A DNA stretch of 64,000 nt, from NCBI GenBank assembly GCA_963669155.1, contig OZ022587.1, positions 17,999,491 to 18,063,490 of the forward strand, in the 5' to 3' direction. This DNA is from Arbacia lixula (taxonomy: Eukaryota; Echinodermata; Echinoidea; Arbacioida; Arbaciidae). This document shows, piece after piece, positions 1 through 11,709 of the stretch (its first letter is position 1; each line of letters starts with the position of its first letter). The position numbers and the translations under genes were made by a program. A model generated the notes under the pieces. The model was given only the letters and a program-made list of their open reading frames with translations, made no database searches and was not told where the DNA came from.

Positions 1-265
1 AAACTCGATTTCGATCACATTTATGCACGCAAAAATAAAGCCATTTTGCAAAGTTTATGCGCTCAAATGACATAACAAATGCATCAAAAGGCTAGGGTAC
101 TTGAACATGAAGTCAATCAGGTCATGTTGTCTCTCAAATTGTCGGTAAATTAATAATATTCTGGAAGATGTAAATAAACGTACCTGCAAAGTTCCAACGT
201 AAACAAATGAAATGATCTTGAGGTGCTGCTGCCATCTGCTGCTCAAAATAAGAAGAGATTTAAAA

Positions 266-1228
266 ATGGCAGCCTCCATGAGCCAAACGCGAGAACAAGC
301 CCAGGCACTCATTGCCAAGAAAGATGACATTGAGAAGGAAATAAAGTCACTATTTGAAGTTTTAGAGTCGGTAAGTGATTATTAGCATGAAAACGTCCAC
401 ACTTTAGATCGAATATATTTCAGGGCGAGTTGTATGAGTCACGTGAGCATGAAACTGCAAATTCATTGAAATGATAACAGCCCAACATGCCCGTTTCTGT
501 GTCAGTGTGAAATATGCGTCATGACTTTGTGCCTGCACAACTCAAGTTAGTGCGGATTAGAGTTGTACACAAGTGGAACATTCATGAGTTGGAAACACAC
601 ACAAGTTAAGCTTCATTATCATAATATATGATGCAAATGATTGTAGAAATTCCCCATGAATTGTGATTGAAAATCTAACACGAACAGCAATTGTCCTTTT
701 TTCGATTCACCGACGATGGTTTCCTTAAACAATAAATGTGATCATGACAATGAATTTCAATGGCCTTTTTTTTTGGGGGGGGGGGGGGGGAATATGGGAG
801 TTCTGGGCGATTTCGCCCCGAAATGCCTAAAAGAGCCCCCGAAATTCCCATGTTATGTGAAATTGTAGGCAAACGGCCAATGTGTTAAAAAAAAATAGCC
901 CCTGAAAATTTTGAATTAATTTTTTCCATGGCCCTTGCACACACTCAATCAATGGTGTATGTGTAGGATGAAGTATAAAATGAAGTCAAAATATGATTGA
1001 CAATAGCTGGTATATAATGATAAATTCTCAGTTGGCTGACAATTGACATTTGAGTTCCAAATGCAAGTTTCAGTCTCCTCATTTCAAGCTCAACAGTGGA
1101 AAGATGCCAATGGCAGTGAGTTTAAGTGTGAGCATTAGACTGTCTAAGTGAGAGTTATCTACCCCCACACACACACACACACACATACACACACAAGGAG
1201 ACGCAACCTTGATAGATGGAGTGATGGG

Positions 1229-1270
<42 letters not shown>

Positions 1271-1722
1271 TATGAAAAAGAGGAATGGTGTCTTTTGCAC
1301 AGAAGGTCAATTGAACTCCCCTTTTGTTCTGCACTCTGCACCATTTTTAAGTTTTATCTGAGACATTGTCCTTTTCACAATGTCCCCTTGAAATGCCCAC
1401 ATATGCAAATGTATTACTTTTTTAAGGATTTAGGTAGAACTTAGATCTAGTTTTATTTGTATGTGGATCAAAAATCTGGCAAAGAACAGATGATTCTACT
1501 TTTCCAAACAAATGATAGAAAAGAATAAACATATAGTGTGACATTTTCCAAATCCATTTGTGCTCATTTTTTCCAGCAAGGTGGAGTTGGCATGTCCGGG
1601 CCTCTGATAGACAGCGAGGGATTCCCCAGGAATGACATCGATGTATACTCGGTTAGGACAGCCAGACACAGGATCATCTGTAAGTACATTGGAGATTCAG
1701 AAAGAGTTGCTGTCTGTTGGTG

Positions 1723-1796
<74 letters not shown>

Positions 1797-1843
1797 AGCG
1801 AGCGAGCGAGTTATAGAAAAAGAGAGAGAGAGAGTGGGAGAGG

Positions 1844-1891
<48 letters not shown>

Positions 1892-4800
1892 AAAGAAAGA
1901 GAGAGAGAGAGAGAGAGAGAGTGGGAGAGGGATATATTCATTTTTTCAAACTTTGGGTAAGTGTTGACTGTGTTGTGTATTCATCATAAAGTATGCTATT
2001 GCAGTATGCAGATTATATTTTCACTCAGCTACATAGAATTTTATTCTGAAAAAAATTCAATGTAATTCTCTTTACAAATGTAAAAGTTAATCAAGGGGAG
2101 ATGAAACAGTCATTAATGTATGATGTGTACCAATTCACCCAGGTTTGCAGAATGACCACAAGGCCCTGATGCAGGAGATAGAGGGAGCCCTCCACACGCT
2201 GCATGCCACTGTGAGGGAACAGCGCCAACAAGGCACATACAACCCCATTGCAAACGGGGACAGCAACGGCGCAGGTGCCATCCCATTCGCCAAAGTGGAC
2301 CTGGTTTCACAAGGGTCACCAGCTGAGAAGGCGGTAAGTAGGAACACTTGCTGTTATCTAAGTGCCAAATCCTGTGATGTATGTGATCAAGGAGTGCCAC
2401 AACTCTCTGTCCTGAGCCAGCTCCTCATCACCGGTAAACAACCCCTTGTTCTGCTAACCAGTCAGTTAGGCTGCTTATCCAGGGTGTTTATAGCCTTATT
2501 ATTAGCATTATTTTGTGTTAACTATTTCCATGCCATTATGTATTGTACTGTGTTCTTTGTACACAGGGCCCCCAGGGAGAACATAACGAGATTACTGATG
2601 GGGTTTCCCTGTATAAGAGAGGCTGAATAAATACATGAAGTTAAATAAAGTCATCCTCCTTTTTCATTTGCTTCATGTTCCCTTTGTCTTTCCCTGTCAA
2701 GGCCAACTTTTAGAGAATATTGATTGATTGATTGACTATCATTCACCCAAGAGCATTCTATGTCATTCTACATCCATTTTAGAACCAGGGATGTGTTATG
2801 AAATTAAAGATATTGCTTTCCAAGTTGACAGCAGCTAAATGTCTGTGCAGTGCATGGAGCATCAGAGCATTGTAGTGATTGTGGAATTCTTTTGACATTC
2901 ATTAGCATGCTTTAGTATCCATATAGATGTTTGAATACATTATGCTTGAGCTGTTTCTCCTTCCTAACACATCCCTGATAGAACTATTACTACATGTATC
3001 CAGGGTGGTCACCAGAAAATCCTTTACGGATGGCTCAAAATGGCAGAATGTCACTTTTTGTCAGATATCTGTGCTAGATGTGTGGTCAACAGCTACGGTA
3101 CACATGGCTCAAAGAAAGCAAAAACAATAAGAATAATGAGACTATTACTGATTTTACATGTGGCACAGTAAATTTACGCGTGGCTCACAATCACTCTCTG
3201 TACCCCACGTGTGGTGTTTGTGCCACGTGCTTTCTACATTGGGGACCACCCTGCATGTATCACCTTGTCACAGGTAGAAATCACTTTTAATAATCAATGC
3301 CATGGTATATTCACAATCTAAAGTGAATGAATTCATCCCATTGTGTGACTTAAAACACAGCAGTTAATAAGTGAAAATTCTGTCAATTCCATGCAATTTG
3401 TTTATAGGGACTGACTGCAGGGGACAAGGTCTTGGAGATTGGATCTGTGACGTCGGCAAACTTTAAGAGCATTAGAGACATCGCTCCTGTGGTGCAGCAC
3501 AGTCAAGGGGTAAGACTTTGACATTAAAGACAGGGTGCCCATTTGCAAAAGTTATTACACTCAGCAGTATTGCAACGTTTGCTCTGCTGTGCGCCGCTTG
3601 CCTAAATGCATCTCTGTGCTGTGCGAATAGCTGTGATGTGCGCTATTGCAATATGCGCTATTACATCTTGCAGTCTCTGGTCTAGACTCTAGGTTTCTGA
3701 AGACCCATCCAAAATTTCCTCGAAATCTAGTAATCGCTTTAATTCCGCTTAAAGTCAATTTCCACTTCTATTATTGGAAGAGAAGTTCTCAAACATCATT
3801 TTCCTCCATTTTCTGTGTTTTTTCCACCATTTTTTGACCTGCAAAAGGGGTACCCTGTCTTTAAGCCCTCGTGTATGAGACAAAATGGTGCTCTACAGAT
3901 TTGAGTTAATTGCTTGAAGATAAGATTCTTATGTGGCATGCATAGATTTAAGTCACGGAGGTTCTTGAAACGCAAAGAGTTGAGAAGTAGACTGAGGCTC
4001 TTGAGATGCTTGGTGAGAAAGAAGAGAGGTGGTGGTAATAGTGGTAAAGGATTGCCCAGTTAACCAGTGATTTTTAAAAGATTTGATGTTTGTTGCTGGG
4101 TTGGTTGTCCTTCCATCCGTCCAGAATTCGTTGATGTGATAACTCACAAAATGGTTGAACCTTATTTCTGGCATGAATTTAAAGAACCAGTTAATATTTC
4201 AGAATTAAAACAATATATGTTTCAGTCTCCATGTCTCTTTGCCTGTCTGTATCTATCTCTCTCTCTCTCTTTCTATGCACCATTATTTGATTAGCTCTCT
4301 GCTTTCTTCCTACATGTATCTTCCTTTCTTTTTCTGCATTAGATTTGCTCTCCCCCTCTTGCTTTGTACCGTTTTTTTCACATCTTTCCATGAATTGTTT
4401 AATATTTGGATTGATTCCCTCTGATATCCGTCAGAAACCTGTTCGAGTTGTGGTCTTAAGGGACGAGGAGAAGAAGACCCTGTCTCTAACGCCTCAAACC
4501 TGGAATGGAAGGGGACTTCTCGGGTGAGTACAAACAAGACACCCGTCTAAAACAAATCATTTATGGGGAAAAGTAAAATCAGAATGATAGGTACCGGTAC
4601 ATGTAGTTTGTTTTGCACACAGCAATTATTACTTCGGAAAAGACAACCTTGTTTGTTTGGCTGAATTATAATTGATAGTTCTTGAAACACAGCTTAAGTG
4701 CCAGCATAACATAGAATGACAACCCTTCCCCCCCCCCCCCCCCCCCCCCCCCGCTCATTTCCATTTTACATTTGTGCCTAGTAGACCCAGTCCACTGAGA

Positions 4801-5302
4801 AGTGTAATTTAATATGGTTTTCAAGATATGACTACTACTTTTTATATTCTTAAAATGAAGTTGAAAACAGTGGGAATATTTCGTCTTACTTTGTTATCAT
4901 CATCAATCACAATTGTAGTTTCAAATCCATTTCTCATCATATCTCTGCTCCTTCAATTTTTTTACACTTAAATTGAAAAAAGCAAATTTATACCTTCTTT
5001 CCGCTGTTGGTAAATTTTCAAGACCCAGTACTCATCTGTCTAGGATATACAAATGATTACATATGTCATATGTCTGCTCATTTCTTGTTTGGACAATTTA
5101 GTGAAACATTGAAATTATTTCTACTTCCAACTGTCCATATACTTTCAATATTCATCTGTCTAGGAGATGCGAGTGATTGTTGTGATAAAACAATGTATGA
5201 TAAAAAGCATACGCCACAAATATTATCAATTCAGAATACACATTCAAGTATTTCACCATGTGTTTCTTACTTTGCAGGTGCAACATTGTTCCTATGAGGT
5301 AG
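266..5302 (+). CDS. PSMD9: PSMD9, 26S proteasome non-ATPase regulatory subunit 9 (six exons)
   Basis: Exons: 266-370, 1577-1679, 2143-2333, 3408-3509, 4435-4523, 5278-5302. All junctions are GT-AG and the phases agree, giving 204 residues (human about 223). PSMD9 (p27, yeast Nas2) is a chaperone that binds the ATPase subunit PSMC3/Rpt5 while the proteasome base assembles, then leaves. Residues 1-95 form the N-terminal helical domain, with the family-typical strings [16 protein letters not shown] and [16 protein letters not shown]. Residues about 105-185 are the PDZ domain ([28 protein letters not shown]). The C-terminus is GRGLLGCNIVPMR, close to the conserved GLLGCNI ending. The start ATG sits in AAAAATGG and precedes the expected first helix. 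It is convergent with TMEM147. A second copy of the last exon lies after the assembly gap. Identity is secure; start and UTR limits are less so. Confidence 0.95.
2360..2650 (+). mobile_element. Degenerate LINE-like retroelement 3' fragment in PSMD9 intron 3
   Basis: Read on the plus strand this intronic stretch encodes [14 protein letters not shown], which resembles the reverse-transcriptase motif GVPQGSVLGPLLF. It ends with a GGGTTTCCCTGTATAAGAG-type tail and two AATAAA signals, as CR1/L2-like LINE 3' ends often do. A related stretch (GATCACGGAATGCCGCAACT and flanks) occurs at about 32840-32960. Only a short remnant is present, so the family is uncertain. Confidence 0.4.
2786..2979. mobile_element. 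Short inverted-repeat element (CAGGGATGTG family) in PSMD9 intron 3
   Basis: The ends are inverted copies (CAGGGATGTGTTA on the left, CCTAACACATCCCTG on the right), flanked by a possible 5-bp target duplication AGAAC at 2781-2785 and 2980-2984. Longer relatives lie at 56373-57099 and 35510-35765. No coding capacity is seen, so this is a non-autonomous DNA transposon. Confidence 0.65.
3524..3864. mobile_element. MITE, TTAAAGACAGGGT family, copy 1 (PSMD9 intron 4)
   Basis: The terminal inverted repeats read TTAAAGACAGGGTGCCC at the left and GGGGTACCCTGTCTTTAA at the right. A sister copy abuts another MITE at 59050-59500 and a diverged relative is at 40165-40510. It is non-coding. Confidence 0.65.
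4728..4752. repeat. Poly-C tract
   Basis: An uninterrupted run of about 25 C in PSMD9 intron 5. The equivalent place in the second copy (6885-6962) is a longer C-rich tract broken by single T residues, so the tract length is unstable or badly sequenced. Confidence 0.9.
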
Positions 5303-6437
5303 ATGGGGATGAAGATGCAAGCAATTCAAGATTGGATTTTGATAAGCGACCAATGCAAACGACCTAATGTGTGTGCAAAGGAAAGGATCGTTTTGAATTC
5401 ATCCCCTAGTTGCTGGACAATTTGCTGCTATTTGACATTTAAAGAGGCATCAAAGAGTCACCCCAGGCCTGTTTTTGATTCCTTTGAGTCGTACTTGGAT
5501 GATAGTGCCACTGCTATGCTTCATGAAATACGGACAAGTATTTACTCTTTGAGTCTTGGCCACTCCTCCTTGTTCCAGGTCGACCTTTACACCAGCACTG
5601 TGCTCATGTTGAGCTGCAGTGTAAGCTCCGTGATATAATTAACCCATTGCTCGTATTTAGATTTTTGAGCCTCCTGAATCCTGGTCCTGTTAGAAGACCA
5701 AATTGCAGAACCCAAAGGGAGGTGGCTCAATTGTGGCCTAGAAGGAATTTTAAGTTGATTAACTTTATTTATAGCCTATTGTATATTTTCCGTACAGCAG
5801 ATTATCCTAGAGTCATGCTGCTGAATATCTGAGTGGATAAAGCTTTTTGTAAGTTATGCACAACTTTACACAGAACTGATGTCCTGTTATTAAGTGCCAA
5901 ATCAGATTCTCAATGATATTGATTCCCATCAGCTAAAGTTGACATGTGATCTTTGGAGATTAAAATTCTTGTGGTTATAACAAGCATCTGAATATTTATA
6001 ATTTGTTAAATTTGCTATATATTGTACAAAAGTCATTCCCACTATGTTGAAACAGGAACATTCTGGGATATCTCATTTAGCACAAGAACAGGTCACTAGA
6101 CATGTGTATAACTTACAAACAGCTTCAGCAAACAGGACCCAGGACCAGCGTGGCTCGCATTACCCATGGGCAATGATCATACAGTTAGGCATGAGATCAA
6201 CGTCACAGCTGATTGCAATCCATTGCAGTCAGATTGTAGTCAATGTATGGAGCTGATTGCATTTGATTGCAATCACTGTGCATTTGATCTCAGGCTCAAC
6301 TGTATTATAGAGATGTTATCTCCTAATTACTCCATGTACATAATCTCTCTTATGTAGTAATGCCACGTAGGTAATACATTTTTGTACAAGAATATTCTAC
6401 CACATATTTGTGTCACGTTCTACATGTGGTTACTATA

Positions 6438-6598
6438 GAGTACCAAAATGTGATGTCCTTTGAGCATGTTGTCAAGACTACTGGTTTTAAACTTTGTGGG
6501 TAGAGCATGTATGGCAATGATCACACCAAGTGTTGATCATTGCTGGGACTCTCTTTGGCAGGGCCTGACACTAGCCCGATAGATATTGTCAGACTGGT
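6438..6598. mobile_element. GAGTACC-family MITE, truncated by gap
   Basis: The left half of the same inverted-repeat element that is complete at 8545-8775. It begins GAGTACCAAAATGTGATGTC and is cut off by the run of N. Confidence 0.6.
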
Positions 6599-6798
6599 NN
6601 NNNNNNNNNNNNNNNNNNNNNNNNNNNNNNNNNNNNNNNNNNNNNNNNNNNNNNNNNNNNNNNNNNNNNNNNNNNNNNNNNNNNNNNNNNNNNNNNNNNN
6701 NNNNNNNNNNNNNNNNNNNNNNNNNNNNNNNNNNNNNNNNNNNNNNNNNNNNNNNNNNNNNNNNNNNNNNNNNNNNNNNNNNNNNNNNNNNNNNNNNN
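6599..6798. other. Assembly gap (200 N)
   Basis: Exactly 200 unresolved bases. The round length suggests a placeholder, and its flanks are two copies of the same region, so the true gap size may be zero or negative. Confidence 0.99.
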
Positions 6799-8695
6799 CC
6801 TGTTTGTTTGGCTGAATTATAATTGATAGTTCTTCAAACACAGCTAAAGTGTCGGAATAGCGCATGACAACACAACCCGCCTCCCCCCCTCCCCCCCCCC
6901 CCCCTCCCCCCCCCCCCCTCCCCCCCCCCTCCCCCCCCCCTCCCCCCCCTCCCCCCATCCCCCTTATTTCCATTTTACATTTGTGCTTAGTAGTCCCAGT
7001 CCACTCAGAAGTGTAATTTAATATGGTTTTTTATGATATGACTGCTACTTTTTATATTCTTAAAATGAAGTTGAAAAACAGTGAGAATATTTTGTCTTAC
7101 TTCGTTATCAGCATCAATCGCAATTGTAATTTCAAATCCATTTCTCCACCATATGTCTGCTCCTTTAACTTTTTTACAGTTATATTTGATTGAAAAAGCG
7201 AACTTATACCTTCTTTCCACTATTGGTAAATTTTCAATTTTCCCAGTACTCATCTATCTAGGATATACAAATGATTACATATGTAATATTTCTGCTCATT
7301 TTTTGTTTGGACAATTTAGTGAAACATTGAAATTATTTCTACTTCCAACTGTCCATATACTTTCAATACTCATCTGTCTAGGAGATGCGAGTGATTGTTG
7401 TGATAAAACAATGTATGATAAAAAGCATACGCCACAAATATTATCAATTCAGAATACACATTCAAGTATTTCACCATGTGTTTCTTACTTTGCAGGTGCA
7501 ACATTGTTCCTATGAGGTAGATGGGGACGAAGATGCAAGCAATTCAAGATTGGATTTTGATAAGCAACCAAGGCAGATGACTTAATGTGTGTGCAAAGGA
7601 AAGGATCATCCTGAATTCATCCCCTAGTTGCTGGACAATTTGCTACTATCTGACATTTGAAGGGGCATCAAAGAGTCACCCCAGGCCCGTTTTTGATTCC
7701 TTGAAGTCGTACTTGGATGATAGTGCCACTGCTATGCTTCATGAAATGCGGACAAGTATTTACTCTTTGAGTCTTGGCCACTCCTCCTTGTTCCAGGTCG
7801 ACCTTTACACCAGCACTGTGCTCATGTTGAGCTGCAGTGTAAGCTCCGTGATATAATTAACCCATTGCTCGTATTTAGATTTTTGAGCCTCCTGAATCCT
7901 GGTCCTGTTAGAAGACCAACGTTTGCCATGAAATTGCAGAACCCAAAGGGAGGTGGCTCAATTGTGGCCTAGAAGGAATTTTAAGTTGATTAACTTTATT
8001 TATAGCCTATTGTATATTTTCCGTACAGCAGATTATCCTAGAGTCATGCTGCTGAATATCTGAGTGGATAAAGCTTTTTGTAAGTTATGCACAACTTTAC
8101 ACAGAACTGATGTCCTGTTATTAAGTGCCAAATCAGATTCTCAATGATATTGATTCCCATCAGCTAAAGTTGACATGTGATCTTTGGAGATTAAAATTCT
8201 TGTGGTTATAACAAGCATCTGAATATTTATAATTTGCTAAATTTGCTATGAATTGTACAAAAGTCATTCCCACTAAGTGATTAATAGGAACAATTTGGGG
8301 TATCTCATTTAGCACAAGAACAGGTCACTAGACGTGTGTATAACTTACAAACAGCTTCATGAAACAGGACCCAGGACCAACACGGCTAGCATTACCCATG
8401 GACAATGATCATATTATAAAGATGTCATCCCCTTAATACTCCATGTACATACTCCCTCTTTTGTACCAATGCCACGTATAGGTAATGCATTTTTTTTGCA
8501 AAAATATTCTACCACATTTATGTGTGAGGTTCTACATGTGGTAACTACAGTATGGAGTACCAAAATGTGATGTCCTTTGACCATGTTGTCAAGACAAGTG
8601 GTTCTAAACTTTGTGGGTAGAGCATAAAGCAATGATCAAAGCCAGGACTCTTATTGGCAGGGCCGGACACTTGCCAGATAGATATTGACAGACCA
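6799..8695. repeat. Duplicated block, copy 2 (after the N gap)
   Basis: This is the counterpart of 4647-6598, starting just after the gap. It holds a second copy of the PSMD9 terminal exon at 7496-7520, with the same TTTGCAG acceptor and the same codons to the TAG. It lacks about 120 bp found in copy 1 near 6180-6302 and has a 12-bp insertion near 7919. No other PSMD9 exons are repeated. Confidence 0.85.
7496..7520 (+). pseudogene. Second copy of PSMD9 terminal exon (probable allelic artefact)
   Basis: The 25-nt coding part of the last PSMD9 exon is repeated identically, with its acceptor site, 2218 bp downstream of the first copy. It has no companion exons, so it cannot be a separate gene. 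It could serve as an alternative last exon if the duplication were real, but the flanking N gap makes an unmerged haplotype more likely. Confidence 0.7.
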
Positions 8696-8775
8696 GTTAA
8701 ATTGTCACTTGATGGATGTTGTTTAGCGCCAGAAACCTGCCTAAGGATGGATAAGATGACACCATTTTGGTACTA
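8545..8775. mobile_element. GAGTACC-family MITE, copy near PSMD9
   Basis: An element of about 230 bp whose left end (GAGTACCAAAATGTGATGTC, then TGTCAAGACAAGTGGTTCTA) and right end (ATGACACCATTTTGGTACT) are inverted relatives. Other copies are at 27405-27622, 34491-34722 and 35188-35405, with a truncated one at 6438. It is non-coding. Confidence 0.7.
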
Positions 8776-11582
8776 TGGAAGAAATACAAATCTTAAAATT
8801 CTTTGAGGTTAACCAATACAATGAAATGTCATTGGATTTTTTTTTTCCGGTAACACAAAGCGTGTGTGGATTAAGGGACTTCACAGATTATACATAGCTC
8901 AAATGCCAGAGAAATAAAATTCAACTTTAAAAATGCCTATTACCAAAATATTAATCTTGGTTCCTATTGATTTATTTTTTATTCATCTTTAAGACTACAT
9001 GTGGTATTTAATAGGGGAAACTTACTTGACCATATCCATGAATGTTTTTAATCATTTAATGCTGTTTTCTGTGGAGTGATAATGCCAGTTTAGTATTGAG
9101 AGATTATAACCTCAATGGTAATATCTACCATTGTAAGTGTGAGCATAAAAGTGTTCATGAGCATTTACATTTCTCTTTGTTGGTTGTTTAGTGCATTTCG
9201 AGAGTTGACTACATATATACATTTAGTTGAGTTTGAGAAGCGAGTGAGAATCACAAGGTTTATTCTGTGTTTTATCTTTCCTTCTCTCTCCCTCCTTGCA
9301 AAACTGCTGTTTGGTTCTGTATCACCAATATTGATTGGCTAAAGTCTTTCTTTCAAATACCCTTTCATTCTCCACCTCGCTCTCTCACTCCTAATCTCTT
9401 TTTGTTTTAAACTCTTCTTTCATGTACCACTCACATTCCCCATTTCATTTGAATACATTCAATGCCATTTTTCAGTCATACTCCTATTCCTCCCGCTTCT
9501 TCTTAATGTCCCACTCATTATTTTTATCTCTTCAAAATCAACCTTTCCATTGTCTTTTTACCCACAACATAGACTAACTTAATGGGGCGCAAAATAAATC
9601 ATCTGATGCTGTCACGAAATCATTTATTTTTATCACACAATCAAAACAGGGGGCGATTTCAATCATTTGCTTTAAATTGTACACTATATTTGGACAAACT
9701 GTGATTCCAAGGGCAATTTTGATTATATTTAATCGATGTTTCATGTTGATTTATTTGTAATCCAGCTTAAGTTCACGTATTAAGTTAATCCACTGTTGTG
9801 AATATGGGCCTATCTAAATAAGTATCCATATATTTCTTTCATCCTCCACTCTTCCGCATCTCACTCATTCTCTTTCTTTCTTCTTGATTTTTCATCCTAA
9901 TGAAAGTTTCACTCTTTGTTATCTCATCCTCTCCAAGAGACAAATTAAATTCCTGACTATGAATGACATTGTGTCAATGTAACAGTTGTTTATTTCAATA
10001 CAAACACAAACAATACCATTGTTACAAAAGTTTATCATTCTCAGTCATACCACATCTTCTTCGGGTGAAATTTAAAAAAAATGGACAATAACTTAAAATA
10101 TGTGAGACAAAAATTCTATACCGCACAGACATCAACAAATCACATGTATGCATATTATTGGCAAAAAATCATATATCTTATCCAAACTTCTGACAAAACC
10201 CATATTACTCTTATACTCTGTGACCACATCATACCATTTAGTACAGTTGGGAAAAATGGAGCAAATGAAATATAAATACAAATAACATTGTCCAAATCAG
10301 TACAATGAGATAAACTCACAAGGCAAAATGTAGTACAGTGTACACTGTACCACTGTGTATTAATTTAATTTCATTGCCAATTTATGCAGGGTGGTGTCTT
10401 CAGTTATGTGACTGCAGTAACTGAGGGCTCTGAATCCCACATAAATAAGCTCTTCAAATGCCAGACAAAATAACACTCTACACTGTATATGATTTTTGGC
10501 TTTAATCAATAGATAAACATGCCATTATGCAAAATTCCTACCCCATAATTGAAGTTGCCTATCTACAGAAAATTGACCAACTCAGCAACTTGCATGCTCT
10601 TATCATACAGAAGCCCTCCTTCATAAGTGCCTGCATTGTATAAGATACATGTACATAGCAAGACTCTTGCCTGAAGCAGTCCAATATGGAGTGGACTGGT
10701 ACTAAGTGTTAAAATAAAATTGACACTTAAAAAGTTATCCTTAAACAGTTACAACTTTAATCAAGCCAAAATGTCTACATAATATAGTCAGAGGATGTAA
10801 TTTTTTTAAAAACAGGTTTCGTGACATTTCATTACTTAGTATTTATGTCATAATCTGTGGAATCGGAGATCATCATTTTTTGGTCGAAATTGTGTGCATC
10901 AGATAATATACAGTTCTTAAGAACACAACAATGCCCTATTGTGCATCACAGCTGAATAGCCATTACCAACTACCATCACAGTAACGATAATAATTGATGC
11001 TTCTGGAAGAAAAAGCCCTGCGGGTTGTGTAGTATTTCAAGAATAAGAAATGATGAAATGTCATGAGACCTTCTTCTAAAAATTAGACATCCTTTGACTC
11101 TATGATGTAGCAATTTCAGCTTGATTCTAGTTGCAACTTACTTTTTAATTCTTTCTTTTTCTCCAAGTGTTAATTTTTTTCAACGCCTAGCAGTTATACA
11201 GTGAAACCTGTGTACAAGGACTGCTCAAGAGAGAAACCAGCTTATTCAGGACGTGTGATGAAGTACAATAACAAAACGCTAGAAATTTCACAGCGAATTG
11301 AACCCTGATGTCAAGTTAAAATGAATAGAAGCATAAAATTCAACAAAGCAGATTTGAAAAGGGTTAGAAACCCACCTAGACATATAAAGAAGTAATTTAT
11401 GTTTACAAATTTGCAATCACTAAACATAGAGTACAGTACATTATTTCAGACCAATGGATTCGCCTGTGAAGGATAGTAATCAGGAATCATTGCTAGTAAT
11501 CTTACTTCCAAAAATTCACAATCATATTATAAGTCCAATCTTTCTCAAACTTACACCAATGTGGATAGATGATTTTTCTGCT
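8776..11582. other. Spacer between the convergent genes PSMD9 and TMEM147
   Basis: No reading frame here resembles a known protein. It is AT-rich and includes one dispersed repeat (9578-9812) and probably the 3' ends of both flanking transcripts. Short open frames at 9115-9342 and 10081-10275 show no family features. Confidence 0.6.
9578..9812. repeat. Dispersed repeat (GGGCGCAAAATAAATC family), copy 1
   Basis: It aligns with 13724-13910: both begin GGGCGCAAAATAAATCATC and end near TTGTGAATATGGGC. A short inverted fragment of the same family is at about 45335-45395. It is non-coding and of unknown class. Confidence 0.65.
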
Positions 11583-11588
11583 TTTATT
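11583..11588 (-). terminator. Candidate polyadenylation signal of TMEM147
   Basis: AATAAA on the minus strand, about 120 nt downstream of the TMEM147 stop codon. Position and hexamer fit, but no cleavage site can be proved from sequence. Confidence 0.4.
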
Positions 11589-11709
11589 CAAATAATTTTC
11601 AGGGTTTCCTTCTCCTTTAAATGCAGCTGATTATCAGGGTGCTGTACCCCTTTAATGTCTGTGATGCTTGAATGGCCCTCCTGTATTCCTACTAACTCTG
11701 CCTACTAAA

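Larger units (their letters stand above)
4647..6598. repeat. Duplicated block, copy 1 (before the N gap)
   Basis: This block covers the end of PSMD9 intron 5, the terminal coding exon and its 3' flank. It matches 6799-8695 at high identity with small substitutions and a few indels, and it stops exactly at the N gap. The arrangement (copy, gap, copy) suggests two alleles left side by side by the assembler. Confidence 0.85.

Noticed and set aside
1148-1967. Open frames of 60-125 codons
   Set aside because: They are read-through of CA, GA and TA microsatellites in PSMD9 intron 1 and flanks.
6521-6973. 150-codon minus-strand frame across the N gap
   Set aside because: It is made of unknown bases and a C-rich tract translated as poly-glycine.
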